Shown here: piece by piece, positions 26,343 through 34,165 of the stretch | How positions within the stretch are numbered: position 1 is the first letter of the stretch | Layout of the letters: each line of letters starts with the position of its first letter | IMG/VR virus record: IMGVR_UViG_3300042292_000548 | Span: 1-36,277 of that record | Reading direction: 5' to 3' (one strand) | Origin: a virus | Length of the DNA stretch: 36,277 nucleotides | Position numbers and translations under genes: made by a program | Notes under the pieces: generated by a model | Seen by the model: only the letters and a program-made list of their open reading frames with translations | Database searches by the model: none | What the model was told of the DNA's origin: nothing

Positions 26343-28176
26343 TAACCTCTTTAATTGTTTCTGCCAACTTTTTTAAACATGACACACCTAAAATATCAAA
26401 CTTTACACCACCTATAGCCTCAAGATCACCCATTTCCATTCCTGCAATTTGCTCTGAACCTCTTGAGGATTTTACCATAGGACATATCTCTTCTAGAACT
26501 TCTGATGAGATAACTACCCCGGCTGCATGTTTGCCTTTAGTTTTAAATATTCCTTCCATACGCATAGCTTGCTGAAAAACTTTTGCGTACTCTCCCTGTA
26601 GCTCATTATTATCGTCTAGCCAGCAATAGTCAATCAGGGAGTCTCTATCATTCTCTAATGCCCATCTAATAACTGATGGATCTTCCATATCTTCAAGAAG
26701 ATCGGAAATTGCCGCTTCGTTTGGAATCTTTTCTGTGATTGCGTTCATCACATCAAAACTACAAGATTCATTAACTCTCAGGATTTCTTTGATTATAGAC
26801 TTGCCAGCGAGCCTTCCAAATGTTATCATCTGACATACTTTAGTTTCTCCATATTTATCCTTTAGATACTGAATAACTTCCTCCCGATAATCTGGAGGAA
26901 AGTCTACGTCAATATCTGGAAGTGAAATATGATCTTCTGTATTTCTTCCGTCATTATAGAATCTCTCAAAGAGAAGTCCATACTTTATGGGATCAATTAA
27001 TGTAATACCCGTTAGATAACAAACTAGTGATCCACCACCAGAACCTCTTCCCGGCCCGATTAGACATCCTTTATTCCTAAAGTGATTTACATAATCTTGA
27101 ACAATGAGAAAATATCCCGGCAGTTTGGCATTATCGATAACTTGCAATTCTTTCAAGACCCTGTCTTTATAGATATCATGTTTAGACTTATCTATCTTAT
27201 CAGCGATTAGTTTTTTCCAGCCATTCCTACATAGCTGTTTCAGATATTCATTTTCTGATGAATTATCTGGGGTTTTGAATGTGGGAAGCTTTGGATTAGA
27301 AAGGATATTTAGGTCTTCGACTAGTAGTGTAATCGATTGTAGATTTTCTAGGGACTGAGGCTTATATCTCTCTTTAAGATACTCAGGATCTTTGATATAA
27401 TAGTTACTACTCTTGATAAACTTGAGGGAGTCTAGGTCTTTTTTCTCTAGTATCTTCTGATCAAGTTTCCTCATGGTGGTCTTGAGCTTAGTACAAATAA
27501 TTACCCTGTGATCAACAGCATCGTGTCTTTGCGGGTAAAAAGAGCTTGTGTCGGGGATAGTAATCTTGCAGTCTGGATCTACGCCAAATATGATATCTTG
27601 CATGATCCTAGTAACAGGATATGATTCATGATCAGTGGCGTTGTACTCAAGATAGTAATTCTTGAATTTACTTGTCATGAACGATACGTGATGAGAAGCT
27701 ATATTGTTGGCATCTTCGGCTAAACAAGACTCTATGGAATCTCCATCAAAAGAGTGAAATATGCACTCGGTATTTGGAAGTACTAAAGAGAATAGTTTGC
27801 TTCCGACGAATCCATCTATGCAGACAAAATTATCACAATCAATATTGCTTAGTAGATCGTCAAGTTTTATCTTTGGCTCATCATCAAAATTATCCAAGTT
27901 ATTAGCAAGAGATATGATTTTTAGCAACTGCTTCCATGCATTGTAGTTCTTGCAAATCAGAACCAGTCTAGAGTTATCATCAAGAATGATCTCTGACCCT
28001 AGGATCGGCTTGATGCCCGCTTTTTTACAGCACTGTATAAAATTGACACAGCCACTGATGGTGGCAATATCCGTTATACCAGCATGTGTATATCCGTAAT
28101 CGCCACATATCTTTACTATTTGCTTAGAGCGAGAAGTTGAAGATAAGAGTGAATAATGACTATGATTTCTCAGCAT
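26329..28176 (-). CDS. dnaE: DNA polymerase III alpha, N-terminal part (PHP and palm)
   Basis: 615 residues. The PHP region (1-65) contains HSHYSLLSS, GITDIATISG and KPILGSE. The palm includes GPGRGSGGGSLVCYLTGI from 374 and PDIDVDFPPDYREEV, which gives catalytic D421 and D423 (E. coli D401 and D403). VKFDILGVS at 591-599 gives D594 (E. coli D555). The protein ends 21 residues later at VNDEL-stop. All three metal-binding Asp are therefore here, but fingers, HhH and OB domains are absent and encoded by a second gene after the exonuclease. The PHP looks degenerate: the usual T-D-H is T-D-I. It overlaps the Cas4-like gene by 17 bases. Confidence 0.9.
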   Translation of the reverse strand: MLRNHSHYSLLSSTSRSKQIVKICGDYGYTHAGITDIATISGCVNFIQCCKKAGIKPILGSEIILDDNSRLVLICKNYNAWKQLLKIISLANNLDNFDDEPKIKLDDLLSNIDCDNFVCIDGFVGSKLFSLVLPNTECIFHSFDGDSIESCLAEDANNIASHHVSFMTSKFKNYYLEYNATDHESYPVTRIMQDIIFGVDPDCKITIPDTSSFYPQRHDAVDHRVIICTKLKTTMRKLDQKILEKKDLDSLKFIKSSNYYIKDPEYLKERYKPQSLENLQSITLLVEDLNILSNPKLPTFKTPDNSSENEYLKQLCRNGWKKLIADKIDKSKHDIYKDRVLKELQVIDNAKLPGYFLIVQDYVNHFRNKGCLIGPGRGSGGGSLVCYLTGITLIDPIKYGLLFERFYNDGRNTEDHISLPDIDVDFPPDYREEVIQYLKDKYGETKVCQMITFGRLAGKSIIKEILRVNESCSFDVMNAITEKIPNEAAISDLLEDMEDPSVIRWALENDRDSLIDYCWLDDNNELQGEYAKVFQQAMRMEGIFKTKGKHAAGVVISSEVLEEICPMVKSSRGSEQIAGMEMGDLEAIGGVKFDILGVSCLKKLAETIKEVNDEL

Positions 28177-29173
28177 TGTCTAGCTTACCTCCTCCGCTTC
28201 CATACTGTCCAAATTTTTTCAGGTCCGCATGCTTATCGACCACGGCAGTCATACCCTCTGATTTTATCAGATCGTGAAAGTGCTTGCAAGTGGTCTTATT
28301 TGATCCCGGAAGTTGTTCAGAGAACTTACATAGCTTTGTACATTTCCAGTGAGATTGATCATTAGATAAAAGTTTTGGTAATTGAACAGACTTGATATAT
28401 TCAAATTTGTCCTTTAGCATCTTCTCTGCTTTGTGATAATCTTCTTCTGAAAATACAATATCAAAAAGCCCACCGTCATTTATATAGTAGATACTAGTAT
28501 AGAAGTCATGATCGGGATACATATTCTTTAATGCATAGAAGTATAATAGGAGTTGCTTATCCGAGCATAAATCTTCATAGGTTTTCTCTTGTCCTGTCGC
28601 CCAGTTCAATCTTTTACCAGACTTATAATCAAGAACCTGATAGTATGAATCATTTTCTTTTATGATTAAGTCTATGGTTCCTTTTATTGATAGGTATCCA
28701 GAGAACTCTTTACCATTCACATTGTATGAATATTGTGCCCAAGGTTTCTTGATCTCTATGTCGAAGAATAGCTCTGTAGCATGTACGTTTTGATTTCTAG
28801 GATCAAGTGCCCCATCATTATATGCTAGAGCCTTGTATGCCCATTTTACACAGGTCTTATAGTCTGATTCATCCAGACCAACATCCTCCTCATGTTTCTT
28901 GTAGTACTCAAAACATAATTTAGTTACATATTCTATATCATCACATTGGGCAAACGTAAGATTCTTGATATCATCATTTTTCAGATTCTTGCATTTGTTG
29001 TTTTGGGCTATTTTCTTATCGGCAAGAACTTGCATCACACGATGGAGAATCGTACCAAGGACTGCCTTTTTTCCGGTTTTATCTTTCATTCCGAGAACAT
29101 ACTGGAAGAAGTATTTCATTTCGCACATCTCTAGTGTACCTAGCGATGAGCTACGATGGAAACATATAATCAT
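28160..29173 (-). CDS. Cas4/RecB-like PD-(D/E)XK nuclease, probable Fe-S
   Basis: 337 residues. The nuclease core has GTILHRVMQ with H44, GTIDLIIKE with D168, then QVLDYKSGKR with D182 and K184 and SDKQLLLYFYAL with Q207, the order of RecB/Cas4 nucleases. C17 in LGTLEMCEMK at the N-terminus and C278, C282 and C296 at the C-terminus could ligate a 4Fe-4S cluster as in Cas4 and AddB, although the final spacing (C-x3-C-x13-C) is not standard. It overlaps the dNMP kinase by ATGA. No CRISPR array or cas1/cas2 is present, so a role in replication or recombination (DNA-end resection) is more likely than spacer capture. Confidence 0.82.
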   Translation of the reverse strand: MIICFHRSSSLGTLEMCEMKYFFQYVLGMKDKTGKKAVLGTILHRVMQVLADKKIAQNNKCKNLKNDDIKNLTFAQCDDIEYVTKLCFEYYKKHEEDVGLDESDYKTCVKWAYKALAYNDGALDPRNQNVHATELFFDIEIKKPWAQYSYNVNGKEFSGYLSIKGTIDLIIKENDSYYQVLDYKSGKRLNWATGQEKTYEDLCSDKQLLLYFYALKNMYPDHDFYTSIYYINDGGLFDIVFSEEDYHKAEKMLKDKFEYIKSVQLPKLLSNDQSHWKCTKLCKFSEQLPGSNKTTCKHFHDLIKSEGMTAVVDKHADLKKFGQYGSGGGKLDNAEKS

Positions 29174-30045
29174 TTAATTGAAACTGTGTATTTACCAGTC
29201 TCCCTAGTGTTTTGAGTAATTCCTAGTCCAACGAGAATTTTCTTAAAAGAATCACAAGATTCTTCAATAGACATGTTTTGATTATCAACGACTCCATCAA
29301 ATCCTTCATAATTGTCAGCATTCGTCTCACTCTTGTGAGTGCTTTCATATAACGACCTTGTTAGTCTGATAACTTTCCCACCAGCCTTTTGTACTGCTTG
29401 TATCTCGTTGATGAATCTACAATCACCAATAATAGCAATCTCCGGAGAGTCTCCCTCTATTCTCTTAAAGCAATTTTCTACCCAGATTGGTTCATATATT
29501 TTACGCATTATGTCTGTGCCCAAGAATTGCATAAACTCACGGGCAGTCATAGGGCCAGATTCGTGAATGGTTATTCCAAAACCAAGCAAATCATTCTTAG
29601 ATAACGGATATCCATGTCTGTCGCCAATACACGTTTGCCAATCTGGAAGTATAACCCCCGGCATATTCTCCCATCGTAGGTGTTCTTGAATCGTATTCTT
29701 TTCTTCATCTGTGCCATATACGCACTCCGGAGGAATATTAAACAACATCACGCACATCTCTTTTAGAGAGTCTGCAAAATTATATGCCCGAATTAGTGGC
29801 CAAACTCTACGAGAAGCATACTGATAGAATTCATCAGTTTGTTGATCTAGCTCTAGAACTCCCATTTCTTCAAATTCTTTTCCATTCTCATCGTGGAATG
29901 TACAGTTAACTACTAGCTTGCCTTCTGGAGACATGAAGAATTTCTCTATTACATCATGTCGTTTCATTTCATGACCATGAAGATAGTTCGACAGTGTTGT
30001 TTTACCACTCTGAAGACGCCCAGATATTGCTATAATTTTAGTCAT
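29170..30045 (-). CDS. Deoxynucleoside monophosphate kinase (T4 gp1-like)
   Basis: 291 residues, ATG at 30045 with a clear AAGGA seven bases upstream. The P-loop is SGRLQSGKTTLS (residues 8-19). A dNMP kinase signature is GPMTAREFMQFLGTDIMRK, then IWVENCFKRI; an IGDCRFINEI and QKAGGKVIRLTR strand follow. It is longer than T4 gp1 (241 residues), with an insertion between about 25 and 85. The reaction is phosphorylation of dNMPs to dNDPs for phage DNA synthesis in the cytoplasm. It overlaps the Cas4-like gene by four bases. Confidence 0.85.
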   Translation of the reverse strand: MTKIIAISGRLQSGKTTLSNYLHGHEMKRHDVIEKFFMSPEGKLVVNCTFHDENGKEFEEMGVLELDQQTDEFYQYASRRVWPLIRAYNFADSLKEMCVMLFNIPPECVYGTDEEKNTIQEHLRWENMPGVILPDWQTCIGDRHGYPLSKNDLLGFGITIHESGPMTAREFMQFLGTDIMRKIYEPIWVENCFKRIEGDSPEIAIIGDCRFINEIQAVQKAGGKVIRLTRSLYESTHKSETNADNYEGFDGVVDNQNMSIEESCDSFKKILVGLGITQNTRETGKYTVSIK

Positions 30046-30226
30046 ATTTTATTCCTTTGGTATTGAAAAATTCTCGAAACTTGTTTCGTTTTCGATCTAA
30101 TGAAAATACACACTTTTTGCCGTACATAATTTCATAGAGAGTAATGGTATTCTTAGTTTTTGAATTTTGAAGATAATAATAATTTCCCTGATCTATAATA
30201 GATCCAAATCCAATAAAATCTTTAAT
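30038..30226 (-). CDS. Possible small protein with non-ATG start, or gene remnant
   Basis: The ~200-base gap between primase and dNMP kinase holds an open frame with no ATG near its start. After an in-frame stop at 30244-30242 it reads, with ATT at 30226 as a possible start, IKDFIGFGSIIDQG, then YYYLQNSKTKNTITLYEIMYG and KKCVFSLDRKRNKFREFF, ending with a TAA that overlaps the kinase start by eight bases. The frame is clean for about 67 codons, the amino acids look like a real protein, and overlaps of this size are normal here. No good ribosome binding site is seen before the ATT. It may be a gene with a rare start, or a remnant that lost its start. Confidence 0.35.
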   Translation of the reverse strand: MKDFIGFGSIIDQGNYYYLQNSKTKNTITLYEIMYGKKCVFSLDRKRNKFREFFNTKGIKYD

Positions 30227-30245
30227 TTTGTTTAAAAAAGATTAA

Positions 30246-31256
30246 TTAAAATCTTCCTTCTATTTGTGGCTTTATAAGTGTATTAATTTCTGAGACTGTC
30301 ATTTCGCCAATGTCATTTTTTGGGATTTCTACGGTATATATGTTGAATAAATGCTTGAATCTATCATGGATCTCTTTTGTACATTTTTTTCCAGCAGTAT
30401 CATTATCTGTCATTGTGACAATATTTGAAACGCCAGTCTTTTGGATAAGAAACTCTTGAGAATCGCTAATTTTACTACCAAATATTCCAACAGCGTTGAA
30501 TATATCAGCTTCCCAGAGTCTGATTATATCTCCTTGTCCCTCAACGAGTATTATAGTATTAGTCCTTCTAATATGCTCAATCGCTTTACCATAGTTATAC
30601 AGAAAGTTAGACTTATTGAATCCCTTTTGATTTATCCATTTACTAGAGCTATTGCAAATTGTTCGTCCCGTACATCCAATCATAAACTCGTCATTTTCAT
30701 CATAGACCGGAAATACAATCCTTTGATACATTTGACTTGACGGATTCATGCATAGTCCAACATCAAATGTATCTAGAGTCTCTTTTTTGAAGCCCCTGTC
30801 TATATAGAATTGTGCCGGAAATATCAGATTTTTTCGTACACTAGCTCTACTAACTCGTATCTTATTTAGTTTACTGTTCTTTTTAGATTCGATCTTGATT
30901 AATTTATCAATAGCACTATTATTTTCTATACGTACTACGCTCTCGTCAACTTCTACGTTAGAACAAAAGCTTTTACAAAACTCTATCATTTCATTGAATT
31001 TGACAGATCTATTATGCTTCTTCTCTAATAGCATCCATACTAGTGACAGAATATCCTTACCCGGTTTTTCATGATGACACTGTTTTGTATTACAAAACCA
31101 CTTACCATAATACTCAAGATTGTCCTCATCTATATTGATATTAAAAGCACTTGGATTATCACCATTGTGGATCGGACAATAGCTAATTATTAGATTATTT
31201 GATTCATAGTAGTTAGTGATATCGAAAAACTCTAAGATATCAAAAATCTTCTTCAT
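30246..31256 (-). CDS. DNA primase (zinc-binding, Toprim)
   Basis: 336 residues from the ATG at 31256, which overlaps the helicase end by 17 bases; an ATG at 31319 (with GGAG upstream) would overlap by 80 bases and is less likely. An N-terminal zinc site has CPIHNGDNPS, then WFCNTKQCHHEKPG (C-x2-H ... C-x4-C/H). The Toprim domain carries ILVEGQGD and VTMTDNDTAG, the metal-binding Glu and Asp-x-Asp. FPAQFYIDRGF and VYDENDEFMIGCTGR correspond to the RNAP-core region of DnaG-like primases. It would lay RNA primers with the adjacent helicase. It lacks the C-terminal helicase-binding domain of DnaG. Confidence 0.85.
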   Translation of the reverse strand: MKKIFDILEFFDITNYYESNNLIISYCPIHNGDNPSAFNINIDEDNLEYYGKWFCNTKQCHHEKPGKDILSLVWMLLEKKHNRSVKFNEMIEFCKSFCSNVEVDESVVRIENNSAIDKLIKIESKKNSKLNKIRVSRASVRKNLIFPAQFYIDRGFKKETLDTFDVGLCMNPSSQMYQRIVFPVYDENDEFMIGCTGRTICNSSSKWINQKGFNKSNFLYNYGKAIEHIRRTNTIILVEGQGDIIRLWEADIFNAVGIFGSKISDSQEFLIQKTGVSNIVTMTDNDTAGKKCTKEIHDRFKHLFNIYTVEIPKNDIGEMTVSEINTLIKPQIEGRF

Positions 31257-32721
31257 CAGTTTGATTTTCAGAATCATCATTTGTTTGATCTGCGAATCCT
31301 TGTTGACCACCGCTTTCATTCTTTTTTATACTCCTGATTGTACCAAGCTCTCTGATTTTTGCATACTTTCCATCCATTTGCAAGCATATGTAACCGTTAT
31401 CTTCTATGCCGGGACCATGTCTTGAAACTACAGGAATCAATTTCTTATTACCACAGTTAATGCCGTCTGTGATCCTCTCTTCCTCAGTCTTATCTTTAAA
31501 GATAGAGAAGCTGGTACATAGCCAGACCAATCTATCAGATCCGCTCACAACGTCCGTAGTTTCCTTCGTAATGCCGTCTCTGTTTAATTGAACAAAGGAG
31601 AGGCATGGAACGTCGTTCTCTACGCAAAAGTTATGTAGGGCTGTAATTTGGAAGCCTAGTACTTGGAATTCTGCTAGGTTGTTATTAATGCTATTAGATG
31701 TCATAAGCTTCAAATAGTCATAAATTATCACGCAATCTTTTAGGACTCCATTTTCGTCATATCCTACTCGTTTCATTAACCATCTCTTGGCAATAGATAG
31801 AGTCTCTTCGAATGGTCTACCGGCAATACTAATGTAATCATATGGTAGATCTTTTAGTATCTTTGAGCCATTTATAACCTTATCCTTCTTGTTAGGATCT
31901 CCAAAGAAGTTTCCTGCCGCTATTTCGTTAATCTCTACCTCACTAAGATTTGCTAAGAGTCTGTTTACATGATCTTGTTGACTCATTTCTGTATCAAGCA
32001 TCAAAACCGGAATTTTGTGGGTATTAGCAATATATAGTGCAACATTGTCTCCGTAGCAACTCTTTCCTGTCTTTGGTCGAGCCGCAACTAGATCAACACA
32101 TTTCCTTCTTAATCCACCACCAATAGCCTTGTCAAATGATGGCATACCCGTTGTTATACCTATAGACTTACCTTGATTGTTCTCAAGATGGTCAATATAT
32201 GCATCAATATCATCTCCGATAGCTTTCGGAGATAGCTCGTCTTCTTTTATGTAGGAAAGACATATGTTCTGAATAGGGGATTCTGCTAATGATAAGATCT
32301 CATTAATAGATTCATCACCAGTGACTTTGTTTAATTCTGTATAGATTGTCCTCAACTCAGATTGTACTTTTCTTGCAAACTCTAGCCGTTTTAACTTCTT
32401 AGCATGTTCTAGAATGTTATCTATATGAACAGGAGTGTTCATGATACCAGACATATGCTTTAGAACATCATTCTTCTCAACATACTCGTCAAGATTGAGA
32501 CTTTTTGCAGACGAAAGAATATCTGTGTAGCCTGCGGTTTCCTTATTCTTTAATGCATCAAGAATACACTTGTACAATACCTTGTTTGTATCAAGAGTAA
32601 AGCTATCCTCATTTAGTAATAGCTCAACTTCAATAAGACTTTCTCGACCATGCTGAAACAAACCGGCGAGAACAGCACGTTCTGATGCTATGTTTTTTAA
32701 ACTAGTCTCTATCTTAGACAT
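31240..32721 (-). CDS. dnaB: Replicative DNA helicase, DnaB-type
   Basis: 493 residues from an ATG at 32721 that overlaps the upstream TGA by one base; a TTG one codon earlier is possible. The N-terminal helical domain (about 1-165) matches DnaB, with ASERAVLAGLF. The RecA-type motor has the Walker A AARPKTGKSC (214-223), LMLDTEMSQQDHVNRLL (motif 1a), the Walker B VIIYDYLKLM (332-341) and LSFVQLNRDG (H3/Q motif), then a GSDRLVWLCTS segment. It would unwind the phage fork as a hexamer with the primase encoded next. An acidic C-terminal tail (NDDSENQTDEEDF) is present. No intein here, unlike UvsX. Confidence 0.92.
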   Translation of the reverse strand: MSKIETSLKNIASERAVLAGLFQHGRESLIEVELLLNEDSFTLDTNKVLYKCILDALKNKETAGYTDILSSAKSLNLDEYVEKNDVLKHMSGIMNTPVHIDNILEHAKKLKRLEFARKVQSELRTIYTELNKVTGDESINEILSLAESPIQNICLSYIKEDELSPKAIGDDIDAYIDHLENNQGKSIGITTGMPSFDKAIGGGLRRKCVDLVAARPKTGKSCYGDNVALYIANTHKIPVLMLDTEMSQQDHVNRLLANLSEVEINEIAAGNFFGDPNKKDKVINGSKILKDLPYDYISIAGRPFEETLSIAKRWLMKRVGYDENGVLKDCVIIYDYLKLMTSNSINNNLAEFQVLGFQITALHNFCVENDVPCLSFVQLNRDGITKETTDVVSGSDRLVWLCTSFSIFKDKTEEERITDGINCGNKKLIPVVSRHGPGIEDNGYICLQMDGKYAKIRELGTIRSIKKNESGGQQGFADQTNDDSENQTDEEDF

Positions 32722-33287
32722 CAAGAGCGTCCTCTTTTTTGAATACAGTTATCACAAACATAGTTCTCTTTAACAAACATTGGATGAACTTCAACAGATT
32801 TGCTACACTCTAAGCAGGATATTCTCTTATTAGTAAATGGTCTTCTAGTTCTTTCAGATGGCTTCACAGAGTCATTAATCTTATCAAATCCGTTATCTCT
32901 TCCGGCTTCTGCAATAATTTCAGTCATTGTTTCGAATTTATTATTACCAGCAGACGTAACTGGTTTTCTAGACTTTCTTTTTCTGTCAATCGTAAAGTCG
33001 TCGGATTTTTTGACCTCGACGGTCTTTTTTATTTGTTTCTTAGCTACTTTCTTCTTAGGCTCAATCTTTTTTTCTTGTTCTAGTTCTTTCTTCAGTTTCT
33101 CTCTCAATGCAGATAAGAACTCGTCAACGGACGAGTTGTTGTCTACTTTATCGTCCTCGACTTCTTTTACCTCTCCAGTAAGCTCGCTATAGACATTACA
33201 GACCAGAGTCCAATCTTTGTTATCTATAGCTTCTTCAAGCATAAAAGCTATCTCGCTAGCTAAAATCACAAGCGGTGTTCTACTCAT
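32721..33287 (-). CDS. Hypothetical protein with charged middle and C-terminal zinc finger
   Basis: 188 residues, ATG overlapping the upstream stop by four bases. Residues ~50-110 are highly charged and Lys-rich, probably disordered. The C-terminus is ISCLECSKSVEVHP with a later YVCDNCIQKRG: two C-x2-C pairs 16 residues apart form a zinc ribbon. Lying directly before the helicase gene, it could be a loader or DNA-binding replication accessory (inference). No known family recognised. Confidence 0.55.
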   Translation of the reverse strand: MSRTPLVILASEIAFMLEEAIDNKDWTLVCNVYSELTGEVKEVEDDKVDNNSSVDEFLSALREKLKKELEQEKKIEPKKKVAKKQIKKTVEVKKSDDFTIDRKRKSRKPVTSAGNNKFETMTEIIAEAGRDNGFDKINDSVKPSERTRRPFTNKRISCLECSKSVEVHPMFVKENYVCDNCIQKRGRS

Positions 33288-33775
33288 TTGAAACTCCTTG
33301 ACTTACCAAAATCTTGAAATAGCGTTACTCTTCTCTTGATGTCTTTAGTTGTTTCAGATAAGATCTGCATGCTGGCATATAGCCTTAGTCTGCACTTTTC
33401 GATAGACTGAGCAAAGGAATTATCTGAAATTATTGACTTCTTTCTAATTTCTGCTGGTAGGAACTTATCATAATTGTCCCAATACTTAGCATAGAGAAAA
33501 TTCAATGCTTCAATACACCAGTTGTATTGACTATCTATCAAGTCATATTTTTTCTGTAGTATACCAGCATAATTCATTAAAGTCAAGGCGTTGGCAAAAC
33601 ATTCGTCACTGGACAAGCTGAGTATCTCGCCATTAGACATATTAATGATTGGCTCGTACTCGTTCCGGTCCTTGTACTCTATGATATTATTCTCTTTACA
33701 GAATGTTTCTACCCAATTGGTAAACTTCTGTAAAACTTCTATTGATTCGCCACTTGTTGTATCAAATTCTTCCAT
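33284..33775 (-). CDS. Hypothetical helical protein in replication cluster
   Basis: 163 residues, overlapping the nuclease gene upstream by 37 bases and the next gene by ATGA. Mostly helical, with FTNWVETFCKENNI near the N-terminus and a central run of Tyr/Trp/Asn-rich helices (YNWCIEALNFLYAKYWDNYD). No catalytic motif or cysteine cluster. Position between recombinase and helicase hints at replication or recombination; nothing else can be said. Confidence 0.55.
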   Translation of the reverse strand: MEEFDTTSGESIEVLQKFTNWVETFCKENNIIEYKDRNEYEPIINMSNGEILSLSSDECFANALTLMNYAGILQKKYDLIDSQYNWCIEALNFLYAKYWDNYDKFLPAEIRKKSIISDNSFAQSIEKCRLRLYASMQILSETTKDIKRRVTLFQDFGKSRSFK

Positions 33776-34164
33776 TGTTTTTCCTCATTATATGGGAGCG
33801 TCACTATCTTTATATCGTTCATTAGACACCAATCGCTCTTGTCTGAATCTCTTTTTTTGGATTTGAGAAAATCCATTACATCTTTGTGAAAGAAAGAACA
33901 ATATTCATAGTGCTGTTTACCATGAACTTCAACGATCAGCATCAATTCTGGTATAAAAAAATCAGCATAGAGTAAAGATGATCTGCCAACTCTTTTAGAT
34001 CCCGGAAGAGTCACTTCTTCATAGATAGATAATCTGGGAAATAACTCTTTTAATAGCTCTCTAGTTTTACTATGTAATGAGGACTTATTTTCTTGATATC
34101 GCCGCTTTTTGTTTTTACTGAAATTGAATTTATGTTCTTTATTGTCAAATCCAACAACTTTCAT
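33739..34164 (-). CDS. Vsr/PD-(D/E)XK-like endonuclease
   Basis: 141 residues, ATG one base after the UvsX stop. Motifs in order: LHSKTRELLKELFP (Glu helix), YADFFIPELMLIVEVHGKQH (Asp 68, Glu 79, His 81 and 85), then a KKRDSDKSDWC helix and a DIKIVTLPY strand. This is the Vsr-like core, related to the nuclease domain of the larger gene at 17666. It could be a Holliday-junction or repair nuclease working with UvsX, or a free-standing homing enzyme next to the intein-bearing gene. The basic N-terminus (NKKRRYQENK) fits DNA binding. Confidence 0.65.
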   Translation of the reverse strand: MKVVGFDNKEHKFNFSKNKKRRYQENKSSLHSKTRELLKELFPRLSIYEEVTLPGSKRVGRSSLLYADFFIPELMLIVEVHGKQHYEYCSFFHKDVMDFLKSKKRDSDKSDWCLMNDIKIVTLPYNEEKQWKNLIQQVANQ

Positions 34165-34165
34165 T

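Noticed and set aside
25640-26360. Programmed frameshifts fusing polymerase halves with the exonuclease
   Set aside because: No slippery heptamer is visible in either overlap, and each gene has its own ATG.
24119-28176. Split intein joining the two polymerase halves
   Set aside because: The N-part ends in VNDEL and the C-part begins MRFPIDITQIPEDD; neither carries intein blocks, and the host sequence is continuous without extra segments.
28160-29173. CRISPR adaptation system around the Cas4-like gene
   Set aside because: No cas1, cas2 or array in the window; neighbours are replication genes.
30226-30248. Frameshift of primase into the following open frame through the TTTAAAC sequence
   Set aside because: The primase stop (30246-30248) and an in-frame stop of the small frame (30242-30244) both precede that sequence, so a ribosome would not reach it.
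31257-31319. Primase start at the ATG at 31319
   Set aside because: It would overlap the helicase gene by 80 bases, and the added 21 residues lie over the helicase's acidic tail; GGAG upstream keeps it possible.
32800-33192. 130-codon plus-strand frame
   Set aside because: Antisense to the Lys/Glu-rich middle of the zinc-finger gene; its Ser/Phe-rich product is the expected shadow.
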